6,706 nt of DNA from Treponema sp. (GCA_017613485.1 JAGADS010000212.1:1-6706), one strand, 5' to 3'. Numbered from the stretch's first letter, positions 1 to 6,176 are shown. Numbers and translations are program-made. Notes: a model not told the origin generated them from the sequence alone.

Positions 1-2
1 AT

Positions 3-53
3 CTGACTCTTGAATATCCGGCCAACGTGCAGATGCGAGAAGAAATTGAATAA
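3..53 (+). CDS. C-terminal end of an upstream gene, probably ribosomal-processing cysteine protease Prp (partial)
   Basis: Only the last 16 codons and a TAA stop are in the window, read in the frame starting at base 3. They give LTLEYPANVQMREEIE. The other two forward frames close within the first 12 bases. The fragment lies 32 bp upstream of rpmA, where many bacteria carry the small cysteine protease Prp (YsxB family) between rplU and rpmA. The 'L..EYP..V' ending resembles the C-terminus I associate with that family. The catalytic His and Cys would lie outside the window, so the name rests on position plus a short tail. A different small gene, or the end of a longer one, cannot be excluded. 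Confidence 0.5.
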   Translation: MTLEYPANVQMREEIE

Positions 54-85
54 TTTAGGCTGATTCAGTTCAGCGGAGGATTAAA

Positions 86-349
86 ATGGGACGTAGTAAA
101 GGTGGTAGCGGTGCAAAAAACGGCCGTGATTCAAATCCCAAGAGTTTGGGCGTAAAGAGATATGGCGGAGAACTGGTATCAGCAGGTTCAGTTCTGGTTA
201 GACAGCGCGGAACACACATCCATCCGGGTGACAATGTAAAGAGGGGCGGAGACGATACCCTTTATGCAATTGCAGACGGAAAAGTAGTTTACGGTGAACG
301 CAAGAACCGCAAGGTTGTATCTGTAGAAGCCGTAGCAGCTGCGAACTAA
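86..349 (+). CDS. rpmA: 50S ribosomal protein L27
   Basis: Ribosomal protein L27 is a large-subunit protein whose N-terminal tail reaches the peptidyl transferase centre and contacts tRNA ends. The 87-residue product has the usual family length (about 85). It shows the flexible Gly/Lys-rich start [16 protein letters not shown], then LGVKRYGG at about residues 21-28, and the core [14 protein letters not shown] at 38-51 followed by [14 protein letters not shown]. The start is fixed by a Shine-Dalgarno GGAGGA at 75-80. An in-frame TAG at 56-58 rules out a longer N-terminus, so there is no LQFFA-type extension like the one Prp removes in Firmicutes. The gene follows a probable Prp gene by 32 bp and is closed by an intrinsic terminator before obg. 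Confidence 0.97.
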   Translation: MGRSKGGSGAKNGRDSNPKSLGVKRYGGELVSAGSVLVRQRGTHIHPGDNVKRGGDDTLYAIADGKVVYGERKNRKVVSVEAVAAAN

Positions 350-380
350 GTTCGTACCAGTTATTTCTTAACCATTATGC

Positions 381-417
381 GAGCCCAGTGTGACCATTCA
401 TGCTGGGTCTTTTTTTT
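381..417 (+). terminator. Intrinsic terminator between rpmA and obg
   Basis: A hairpin is followed by a run of eight T residues (410-417). CCCAG (384-388) pairs with CTGGG (403-407). The stem continues inward through two G-T wobbles (389-390 with 401-402) and TGA/TCA (391-393 with 398-400), closing a CCAT tetraloop (394-397). GA (381-382) can add two outer pairs with TC (408-409) if G383 bulges. It should end the rplU/prp/rpmA message. The T run stops three bases before the obg Shine-Dalgarno, so the operon downstream depends on readthrough, antitermination or a promoter I cannot identify. Confidence 0.85.
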
Positions 418-432
418 AACGGAAGGCATTTT

Positions 433-1563
433 ATGATTCAGTTTGCTGATGAGGCGACCATTACGGTCATTTCTGGAAAAGGCGGCAACGGCTGCATTTC
501 ATTCCGACGCGAGAAATATATTCCCAATGGCGGTCCCAACGGCGGTGACGGTGGCAGGGGCGGTAATGTCGTTTTCTGCGTAAAGCGTAACCTGCGTACT
601 CTTGCACACCTCAGGTATCACCCGATTTTTAAGGCAAAAAACGGCGGCGATGGTCAGGGCTGGAACCGTTATGGAAAGGATGGCGACGATGTTGTCATTC
701 CAGTTCCACCTGGTACAACACTAAAGGACAGTGAGACAGGAGAAGTAATCCACGATTTTGCAACCGACAGTGAGGATGAGGTCTTTGTTTTTCTTGAGGG
801 CGGAAAAGGCGGCTGGGGAAACGTTCATTTTAAATCAAGCACGAATCAGGCTCCACGCTATGCACATCCGGGAAAACCGGGAGAAGAAAGGGTATTGAAG
901 GTTGAGCTTTCAATTATGGCGGACGTAGGTCTTGTGGGATTCCCAAATGCGGGAAAATCCAGTCTGCTGGATCTCTTTACAAACGCAAGGCCAAAGATTG
1001 CCCCATATCCGTTTACGACCAAGATTCCGAATCTGGGGGTACTTCATGTTGATGCGGAAAGCGACTTGATCATAGCGGACATTCCTGGAATAATCGAAGG
1101 TGCATCACAGGGGGCAGGTCTTGGAATCCGTTTCCTAAAGCACATTTCCAGAACGGCATGCCTCCTCTTTATGATTGACTGTTCGGCCCCCAATTACAAG
1201 ACGGCATACAGCCAGCTCTTAAAGGAATTGAACGATTTCAGCTCTGACCTTCTGGAAAAGCCAAGGATTGTCCTGTGCAACAAGATAGATATTGAGGGTT
1301 CCATGGATCATGCCCAGGAGGTAATTGAGCTCATTCATGCGGAAGAAAAGGATACAAAGGTAATCCCTGTCTCGGTGGCACAGAGGAAAAACATTGACGA
1401 GGCAAGAAAAGAGATTGTTTCCCTTGTTCAGAAAATGGAGAGGCTCAAGTCACCCGGCAAAAATCATTCAGCAGGAAATTCTTCCTCAGAAAAATCTAGC
1501 TTTATGGCGGAAAGGTCTGTTGACAGCAGCATGGAAGAGCAGTTTCCTGGATCGGAGAATTAG
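433..1563 (+). CDS. obg: Obg-family GTPase (ribosome assembly)
   Basis: Obg is a GTPase that binds 50S precursors and links ribosome maturation to GTP/ppGpp level. The 376-residue product has the glycine-rich Obg fold at 1-160 (SGKGGNGCISFRREKY, GGPNGGDGGRGGNV), then the G domain: G1 GFPNAGKSS 169-177, switch I PFTTKIPNLG 193-202, G3 DIPG 216-219, G4 NKID 283-286 and a G5-like SVA 314-316. Switch I has Lys where TTL is commoner. After about residue 335 there is only a short Ser/Glu-rich tail, with no C-terminal OCT domain. The start at 433 is supported by GGAAGG at 421-426 and the canonical MIQFADEA opening. An in-frame ATG at 400 lies inside the terminator stem and has no ribosome site. nadD starts 2 bp after the stop. 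Confidence 0.96.
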   Translation: MIQFADEATITVISGKGGNGCISFRREKYIPNGGPNGGDGGRGGNVVFCVKRNLRTLAHLRYHPIFKAKNGGDGQGWNRYGKDGDDVVIPVPPGTTLKDSETGEVIHDFATDSEDEVFVFLEGGKGGWGNVHFKSSTNQAPRYAHPGKPGEERVLKVELSIMADVGLVGFPNAGKSSLLDLFTNARPKIAPYPFTTKIPNLGVLHVDAESDLIIADIPGIIEGASQGAGLGIRFLKHISRTACLLFMIDCSAPNYKTAYSQLLKELNDFSSDLLEKPRIVLCNKIDIEGSMDHAQEVIELIHAEEKDTKVIPVSVAQRKNIDEARKEIVSLVQKMERLKSPGKNHSAGNSSSEKSSFMAERSVDSSMEEQFPGSEN

Positions 1564-1565
1564 AT

Positions 1566-2213
1566 ATGAGGATAGCGGTTCTTGGTGGTTCATTCAATCC
1601 AATTCATGTAGGACACCTTGTTCTGGCAGATGAGGTATGCTCAGTGCTTGGGTATGACAGGGTTCTTTTTGTTCCGGCTTTTGTTCCACCGCACAAGGAG
1701 TTGAACGGAGGATATTCGGCTAAAGACCGTCTTGAGATGACACGGCTTGCATGTGCAGATGATGAGCGTTTTGAGGCAGAATCCTGTGAGATTGACCGTG
1801 GCGGAGTCTCATATACATACGACACAATCTGTTATCTTGAGGAAAAATATTCAGGTCAGCTAGAAGGAAAAATAGGCCTTATCATGGGTCACGATCTTCT
1901 TCCGGGATTCCATCTGTGGCACAGGGCAAAGGAGCTTTCTGAGAAATGCGAGCTGATTCTGGCACTGCGGCCGGAAGGACATGTGGATTCAGAAAAATCA
2001 AATAAGCCCAAGGAAGGCTATGCAGAGCTTGATGCAGACTTTGACATTTCACGGGAAGAGCTTTTTAAAAATGCCGTGAGCCTTAAGAATCCCCTGCTGG
2101 ACATAAGCTCAACGGAGATAAGGACCCGCATTTCAGAGGGAAGGACCATACGGTATCTTGTACCTTCTTCTGTTTTCAAGTATATTAGGAATATGGTGGA
2201 AGACAACAAGTAA
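1566..2213 (+). CDS. nadD: Nicotinate-nucleotide adenylyltransferase
   Basis: This enzyme transfers AMP from ATP to nicotinate mononucleotide, making deamido-NAD in the cytoplasmic NAD pathway. The 215-residue protein carries the nucleotidyltransferase signature GGSFNPIHVGHL at 7-18 with the HxGH motif H14-H17. It also has PPHK at 41-44, the RGGVSYTYDT block at 78-87, GHDLLPGFHLWHR at 108-120, and the C-terminal ISSTEIR motif at 180-186 that closes on ATP. Length is normal for the family. GGAG at 1554-1557, inside the end of obg, serves as ribosome site 8 bp before the ATG. The 2-bp gap to obg and 1-bp gap to yqeK indicate one transcript with translational coupling. Confidence 0.96.
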   Translation: MRIAVLGGSFNPIHVGHLVLADEVCSVLGYDRVLFVPAFVPPHKELNGGYSAKDRLEMTRLACADDERFEAESCEIDRGGVSYTYDTICYLEEKYSGQLEGKIGLIMGHDLLPGFHLWHRAKELSEKCELILALRPEGHVDSEKSNKPKEGYAELDADFDISREELFKNAVSLKNPLLDISSTEIRTRISEGRTIRYLVPSSVFKYIRNMVEDNK

Positions 2214-2214
2214 T

Positions 2215-2799
2215 ATGAGTTTTACTGGAGATATATTGAATAAAGTCCGCGAGTATGCGAAGTCAGCCGAAAAGCCTGAGCGGTATGAGCATTCTGTGCG
2301 TGTGGCGGAAACGGCAAGAAAGATGTGCGACATTTATGGAGAGGATCCCGACAAAGGGTATTTTACCGGGCTTGCACATGATATCTGTAAGGATCTGGAC
2401 GATGATACACAGATCTCGCTTGCACAGGAAGACGGACAGGAAATAACGGAGCTTGAGCGTAAAAAGCCTTTTCTCCTGCATGGAAGGGCAGCTGCCATAA
2501 AACTTCAGAAGGATTTTGGGGTGAATGATCCGGATGTGATACAGGCTGTTGCAAATCATACTTTTGGCGGCATAGGCTTTTGTAAGCTTGCAAAGATTAT
2601 TTTTGCCGCTGATAAAATAGAACCGGGCAGGCCTCAGTCAACAGAGGAGTACCGCAGGGAGCTTTTTTCAAAACCTCTTGATCAGATGGCGCTTGCCGTT
2701 CTACAGATGCAAATTGATTTCCTGGTATCACGAGGTAAGGAAGTTGCCCCGGTTAGTTATATATTCAAGGACAGCCTTATGGGAGGGGATGGTCAATGA
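2215..2799 (+). CDS. yqeK: YqeK-family HD-domain phosphohydrolase (probable symmetrical Ap4A hydrolase)
   Basis: The 194-residue protein has the HD-superfamily metal ligands in YqeK order: H26 in YEHSVRVAE, H55-D56 in GLAHDICKD, H89 in LLHGRAA, H115 in ANHTFG and D133 in AADKIEPGR. Characterised YqeK proteins split diadenosine tetraphosphate symmetrically into two ADP; assignment here is by family. The chosen ATG lies 1 bp after the nadD stop, and the mature sequence begins MSFTGDILNKV. An in-frame TTG at 2158 would add a tail encoded inside nadD and is less likely. The ribosome site is weak (GGTGGA, 2195-2200, 14 bp away), so translation is probably coupled to nadD. The nadD-yqeK-rsfS neighbourhood is widespread and supports the call. 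Confidence 0.92.
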   Translation: MSFTGDILNKVREYAKSAEKPERYEHSVRVAETARKMCDIYGEDPDKGYFTGLAHDICKDLDDDTQISLAQEDGQEITELERKKPFLLHGRAAAIKLQKDFGVNDPDVIQAVANHTFGGIGFCKLAKIIFAADKIEPGRPQSTEEYRRELFSKPLDQMALAVLQMQIDFLVSRGKEVAPVSYIFKDSLMGGDGQ

Positions 2800-4118
2800 A
2801 ATTATCCGCAGAAAAAAAAGGACTTTTGTTTTTATCTCTTATAGTGCTTTTTGTTGTTGCCGCAGTGGTTTTTATAGTCGTATCAATGGGTACTGACTCT
2901 GCATCGGCGTATTTTAAAAAAGGACAGGTAATCAAAACACTGGTTGTAATTGCTGACAACGAGAACAATGCCCTTTCAACCGACCTGCTCCTTTATCATC
3001 CTGATTCACAGAAATCCGCCTTGTTCAACATACCGGGAAATACTGGAGACATCTGGGAGTCTCTGGACGGAGAAGGAGGAAGGACAGGCCGTACTGACCG
3101 TGTTGATACAGTTTACCATGAGAAGGGAATAGAAGCCTATGTTGAGGAAATATCCGACCTGATGCTCAAGAGGAACAAGTCGGGTTCAAACGAAATCGAA
3201 TTCTATCTGGTAATTGATTTGGAAAACCTCGGTAAGCTTACTGATCTGCTTGGTGGACTTAAGGTATTTGTTCCGTCCCCTGTAGACTATGTAAACGATG
3301 AGGGAGAAAGGTGGCTCTTGCCGTCCGGTTACTTGACACTTGACGGAGATAAAATCAAGACTTACATGGAATACAGTCTTCCAGATGAGGATGACGCGGA
3401 GATAGATGATCGTAGGCAGAATGCAGTGGTTGCCCTTATCTCGGCTTTGCATGAGCAGAGGGATGTCATAAAGGAAAAGAAGAACTTCCAGTTTTTCTCA
3501 GATAAATTTGAAACCAATGTAACTCAGAAAGTTCTCCGCAAGCTGCTTGAGGGCATTTCAAATATAAATACAGAGACAGACCGTCTTGTTCCGCAGACTC
3601 TTACAGGAACTTTAAGAACTCTTCCATCATCGGGTCAGACACTTCTTTTCCCATTGTTCGAGGGTGATCTGATAAAGGATGTAGTGGAGCAGAGCCTTCA
3701 GTCTTTGGAAACAGGAGGAAAGGGCTCTTATCATTATGTAGTTGAGGTGTTGAACGGAAGCGGACTGGACAAGGGTTCTTCCAAGGCAATAGAAACCCTT
3801 AAGGAGCTCAAGAACTACGACTTCCTGCCTCCTGCCAACGCTGATAATTCTGACTATGAGCATACTGTAATCATAAGCCATCTGCAGATGGAGGATACGG
3901 ATGCACTTACTGTCCTTGCAAACTTTATTCAGTGTAAGTATATTGAGCATCAGCCTGAAAGTACTTTTGGTGCAAGCCGTGCAGATTTTACTGTCATATT
4001 GGGCAAGGACTGGAACGGAAGATATGTTCTTGGCGGTTATACAGGACCGGAGATTGAAACAGGTGATGTGGAATCGGGGCTTGAATCTGATGCGGATTTT
4101 GCATCCTCAATTGACTAA
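2796..4118 (+). CDS. LCP/LytR-CpsA-Psr-like membrane-anchored protein with LytR C-terminal domain
   Basis: The 440-residue protein has a single hydrophobic N-terminal anchor (about 9-31) after a Lys-rich start, so the rest should face the periplasm. An LCP-like domain spans about 48-218: TDLLLY 62-67, a changed 'IPRDT' site reading IPGNTG (79-84), the DLLGGLKVFVPSPVDY block 150-165, LPSGYLTLDGDKIKTY 175-190 and DDRRQ 204-208. A LytR_C-type domain begins at VEVLNGSG (316-323) and runs to about 405, followed by an acidic tail. LCP enzymes attach undecaprenyl-phosphate-linked polymers to the cell wall, but two arginine positions typical of the active site are not arginine here, so activity is uncertain. 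The start overlaps the yqeK stop (ATGA) and has GGGAGGGG at 2781-2788. LCP genes commonly sit between yqeK and rsfS. Confidence 0.85.
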   Translation: MKLSAEKKGLLFLSLIVLFVVAAVVFIVVSMGTDSASAYFKKGQVIKTLVVIADNENNALSTDLLLYHPDSQKSALFNIPGNTGDIWESLDGEGGRTGRTDRVDTVYHEKGIEAYVEEISDLMLKRNKSGSNEIEFYLVIDLENLGKLTDLLGGLKVFVPSPVDYVNDEGERWLLPSGYLTLDGDKIKTYMEYSLPDEDDAEIDDRRQNAVVALISALHEQRDVIKEKKNFQFFSDKFETNVTQKVLRKLLEGISNINTETDRLVPQTLTGTLRTLPSSGQTLLFPLFEGDLIKDVVEQSLQSLETGGKGSYHYVVEVLNGSGLDKGSSKAIETLKELKNYDFLPPANADNSDYEHTVIISHLQMEDTDALTVLANFIQCKYIEHQPESTFGASRADFTVILGKDWNGRYVLGGYTGPEIETGDVESGLESDADFASSID

Positions 4119-4130
4119 GGAAGGTGAATT

Positions 4131-4478
4131 ATGGAAAAGACAGATGAGCAGAAAGCGCTTGAGATTGCAAAACTTCTGCAGGATGAAAAAGCCACTGACG
4201 TTACGGTTCTGAATATTTCGGGGCTAAACAGCTGGACGGATTATTTTGTGATTGCCACAGTCAACAGTGCAACACATTCACAGGGTCTGTACAAGTCAAT
4301 CAAGGATTATATTTCGGAAAACGATATGGAGATTCACCGCACTACACGCAGGACACAGCAGGGAGAAGACTGGAACCTTGTTGATCTGGGAAATGTAGTC
4401 GTTCACCTGATGTCACAGGATGCACGTAGTTTTTATGAGCTTGAGAAACTGTGGCATGCAGGCGTTACGCTTATGTAA
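4131..4478 (+). CDS. rsfS: Ribosomal silencing factor RsfS
   Basis: RsfS binds ribosomal protein L14 on the free 50S subunit and blocks joining with 30S when nutrients are scarce. The 115-residue protein matches the family in length and in its two signatures: TDYFVIATVNSATHSQGL at 36-53, and the WNLVDLGNVVVHLM / RSFYELEKLW block at 81-108. GGAAGG at 4119-4124, directly after the LCP stop, is the ribosome site 6 bp before the ATG. It is the last gene of the obg operon. No intrinsic terminator is visible in the 24 bp before the convergent minus-strand gene ends. Together with Obg at the operon start, it places ribosome assembly and ribosome silencing on the same message. Confidence 0.96.
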   Translation: MEKTDEQKALEIAKLLQDEKATDVTVLNISGLNSWTDYFVIATVNSATHSQGLYKSIKDYISENDMEIHRTTRRTQQGEDWNLVDLGNVVVHLMSQDARSFYELEKLWHAGVTLM

Positions 4479-4502
4479 TCAGGAACAGTCTGGAATTATA
4501 AA

Positions 4503-4814
4503 TTAATAGTCGGAATCGTCAAGGTCATCGGAGTCTCTGTCAACACCGTAGATTTCGTCATCAAAATCACGCCGCCTGTTATCGTATCCGTCTTCTGCTT
4601 CCTGATCATCAAACGGCTCGTCATATTCATCTTCATCTTCTACAAGGTCGTCGTTGAATGAATCATCGTCATCGAAGTCGTCCTCAAAATCATCCTCGAA
4701 GTCGTCTTCAAATTCATCGTCTTCGTATTCAGAAGAAAAATCATCATTGTAGTCGTCGTCGTAGTTGAATCCAGCCACAGAAGCAAAGTCCGTCAAATCG
4801 TCGTCATTGAACAT
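4503..4814 (-). CDS. Hyperacidic Asp/Glu-rich low-complexity protein, function unknown
   Basis: I do not recognise this 103-residue protein. By count it contains 40 Asp and 13 Glu, only 4 Arg and no Lys or His, giving a net charge near -49. Eighteen aromatic residues (11 Phe, 7 Tyr) are spread among the acids. Its centre is a four-residue pattern F-[ED]-D-D repeated about four times (residues about 35-50). There is no signal peptide, membrane segment or Cys. The start is supported by AAGGAG (4823-4828 on the plus strand) 8 bp before the ATG. It stands alone between a convergent and a divergent operon. A DNA- or RNA-mimicking protein, a cation buffer, or an acidic tail like that of RNA polymerase delta are possibilities only. 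Automated names based on acidic similarity should be distrusted, and a spurious frame is possible though less likely. Confidence 0.65.
   Translation of the reverse strand: MFNDDDLTDFASVAGFNYDDDYNDDFSSEYEDDEFEDDFEDDFEDDFDDDDSFNDDLVEDEDEYDEPFDDQEAEDGYDNRRRDFDDEIYGVDRDSDDLDDSDY
4672..4719 (-). repeat. 24-bp tandem duplication inside the acidic gene
   Basis: Bases 4672-4695 and 4696-4719 align without gaps at 21 of 24 positions. Each copy is itself two related 12-bp units (4672, 4684, 4696, 4708). The units encode F-E-D-D-type tetrapeptides on the minus strand, and the copies remain in frame. The alternating match (unit 1 with 3, unit 2 with 4) points to duplication of a 24-bp block rather than independent codon choice. 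Confidence 0.75.
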
Positions 4815-4841
4815 ACAGGCGTCTCCTTAACGCTATCATAG

Positions 4842-4870
4842 AGAGTACTTATTAGTATGAAATTAGTCAA
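4842..4870 (-). promoter_or_regulatory. Possible promoter of the acidic gene
   Basis: On the minus strand, TTGACT (plus coordinates 4865-4870) is followed after 17 bp by TACTCT (4842-4847). The first box is one base from the sigma70 -35 consensus, while the -10 box is poor. Transcription would start near 4835, a few bases before the Shine-Dalgarno. A TATGAT at 4835-4840 is a better -10 box by sequence but would put the start inside the ribosome site. This is a tentative call. Confidence 0.3.
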
Positions 4871-4926
4871 TTAGGTTTATGAAAAAAAGTGAAAAAATTT
4901 GTCGCAGGAAATTATCAGGCGTTATA

Positions 4927-4955
4927 TTGACATGAACAGCAAAAAAATATATATT
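4927..4955 (+). promoter_or_regulatory. Strong sigma70-type promoter of ispE, predicting a leaderless mRNA
   Basis: TTGACA (4927-4932) is a perfect -35 box. It is followed by a 17-bp A-rich spacer and TATATT (4950-4955), one mismatch from TATAAT. Usual start distances put the first transcribed base at about 4961-4963, one to three bases before the ispE ATG at 4964. No other promoter of this quality was noticed in the 149-bp gap. Confidence 0.7.
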
Positions 4956-4963
4956 TATGCGGT

Positions 4964-5845
4964 ATGTTGCGTAGTTTGACTGTTCAGGCTCCGGCTAAGA
5001 TAAATCTGGGACTTAGGGTTTTTCCAATGCGGGCGGACGGTTACCACGAGATAGAAAGTATCTTTACGACCGTGAATCTGTGCGATACAATTACCGTTCA
5101 AGTTTTAGATCAAAAAGATGTCTGTAAAGTGGACTGCGAGGGTATGGTTCTCCCGGAGGAGAATACTTTTACCAAGGCATACAAAGCTTTCTGCGTGCTG
5201 ACTGGCATAAGGGACGGCGTTCATGTCCATGTGACAAAGCGTATTCCTGCCGGCGGTGGATTGGGGGGCGGATCAAGTGATTCTTCTTCTTTCATTAAAT
5301 CCATTGACACATTGTTCGGTACTCAGCTAAGTGATTCTGCCCTGCTTGATATTGCGGGACAGGTAGGAAGCGATGTTTATTTTTTTACACGTCGGCTAGT
5401 GGAGAAAAGTAAAGTCAAATCCGAGGAAACTGGTTTTTCTGCGATTGTAAGAGGTCGTGGTGAAATAATTAAACCGATAGAAAACCGGAATGATTTTTCG
5501 GTTCTCTTGGTTTTCCCAGGAGTGCATGTCTCGACAAAAGATGCTTATGCTTTGGTTGATGCTTCACTTCCTTTGAATATAGGAAACAGGCATTCCGATT
5601 GTGAACTGGAATGTTTGTATAATAAGCCGATACGGGAATGGTTTTTCAGTAACGATTTTACAGCTCCTGTCGCGGGAAAGCACCCCAGAATACGGCAAGC
5701 CGTCGAAGATCTGAAAAAGGTCGGTTCGGATTTCGCTGATATGTCTGGTTCGGGGTCAACTGTTTTTGCTGTCTTTGAGGATAGGGACAAGGCAGAGTTT
5801 GCATACAGGAAGCTGGCAATGCAGTGGGATACCTTACTACTTTGA
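4964..5845 (+). CDS. ispE: 4-diphosphocytidyl-2-C-methyl-D-erythritol kinase
   Basis: IspE is the GHMP-family kinase that phosphorylates CDP-methylerythritol with ATP in the MEP route to isoprenoids. The 293-residue protein has [10 protein letters not shown] (10-19, Lys12 in the active-site position), [12 protein letters not shown] 23-34, and the ATP loop [14 protein letters not shown] 95-108. Catalytic Asp137 sits in GSDVYFF, where the family usually has GSDVPFF or GADVPFF. The C-terminal motif [13 protein letters not shown] is at 259-271. A Lys/Arg-rich stretch (about 142-162) between GSDVYFF and GRGE looks longer than usual. An in-frame TGA at 4928-4930 limits the start, and ATG 4964 is the first ATG after it; no Shine-Dalgarno precedes it. 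It probably opens the ispE-spoVG unit, with spoVG 25 bp downstream. Confidence 0.93.
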   Translation: MLRSLTVQAPAKINLGLRVFPMRADGYHEIESIFTTVNLCDTITVQVLDQKDVCKVDCEGMVLPEENTFTKAYKAFCVLTGIRDGVHVHVTKRIPAGGGLGGGSSDSSSFIKSIDTLFGTQLSDSALLDIAGQVGSDVYFFTRRLVEKSKVKSEETGFSAIVRGRGEIIKPIENRNDFSVLLVFPGVHVSTKDAYALVDASLPLNIGNRHSDCELECLYNKPIREWFFSNDFTAPVAGKHPRIRQAVEDLKKVGSDFADMSGSGSTVFAVFEDRDKAEFAYRKLAMQWDTLLL

Positions 5846-5870
5846 AAAAAAAGTTCAGGAGGACGGGTTT

Positions 5871-6155
5871 ATGCAAGTTACTGAAGTTAGAATCCGTAAG
5901 ATTGAAGGCGAAGGTAAATTAAAGGCCTACGTCACGTTGACATTTGATGACTGTTTTGTTGTTCACAATGTCAAGATCATTGAGGGAAAGGCAGGCTTGT
6001 TTGTTGCAATGCCAAGTCGCAAAACTGCCAGCGGGGAATTCAAGGATGTCGTTCATCCTATAAACCCAGAGTTCAGGCAGGCTTTGCAGGACAAGATCGT
6101 GGCTGAGTTTAATGCCGGTCATTTTGATGTTGGACCTGTCAGTGGGGATTTTTAA
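5871..6155 (+). CDS. spoVG: SpoVG-family nucleic-acid-binding regulator
   Basis: The 94-residue product matches SpoVG along its whole length: [12 protein letters not shown], then [23 protein letters not shown] (about 24-46) and [22 protein letters not shown] (50-71). The family was named for Bacillus sporulation but is common in non-sporulating bacteria; in Staphylococcus and Borrelia it binds DNA or RNA and modulates gene expression. The start at 5871 follows an excellent Shine-Dalgarno AGGAGG (5857-5862) with 8-bp spacing. The frame is open upstream into ispE from 5766, but that extension has no family similarity. It is probably co-transcribed with ispE. No clear terminator follows before the tRNA, 21 bp downstream. 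Confidence 0.95.
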   Translation: MQVTEVRIRKIEGEGKLKAYVTLTFDDCFVVHNVKIIEGKAGLFVAMPSRKTASGEFKDVVHPINPEFRQALQDKIVAEFNAGHFDVGPVSGDF

Positions 6156-6176
6156 TCTTCCCTGATAAGTATATTT

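Noticed and set aside
400..432. Upstream in-frame ATG for obg at 400, adding 11 residues
   Set aside because: It lies inside the terminator hairpin with no ribosome site. The ATG at 433 has GGAAGG at proper spacing and gives the standard Obg N-terminus.
1394..1633. Plus-strand open frame overlapping the obg end and nadD start
   Set aside because: It lies out of frame across two well-supported genes, and I see no family motif.
2158..2214. TTG start for yqeK inside nadD
   Set aside because: It would add a hydrophobic tail encoded within nadD. The ATG at 2215, 1 bp after the nadD stop, fits family length and operon spacing.
2263..2593. Two long minus-strand open frames opposite yqeK
   Set aside because: They are shadows of a gene with clear HD-domain residues, and neither shows recognisable features.
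4459..4924. CAGGCGT repeated at 4459, 4816 and 4916
   Set aside because: It is only 7-9 bases long, irregularly spaced, and partly inside a coding region. Chance is sufficient.
5766..5870. Upstream in-frame ATG for spoVG at 5766
   Set aside because: The extra 35 residues overlap ispE and do not resemble SpoVG. ATG 5871 follows a perfect AGGAGG.
6130..6158. Possible promoter TTGGAC-17-TAATCT before the tRNA
   Set aside because: It overlaps the spoVG end, both boxes have mismatches, and the tRNA can be transcribed from the ispE-spoVG unit.
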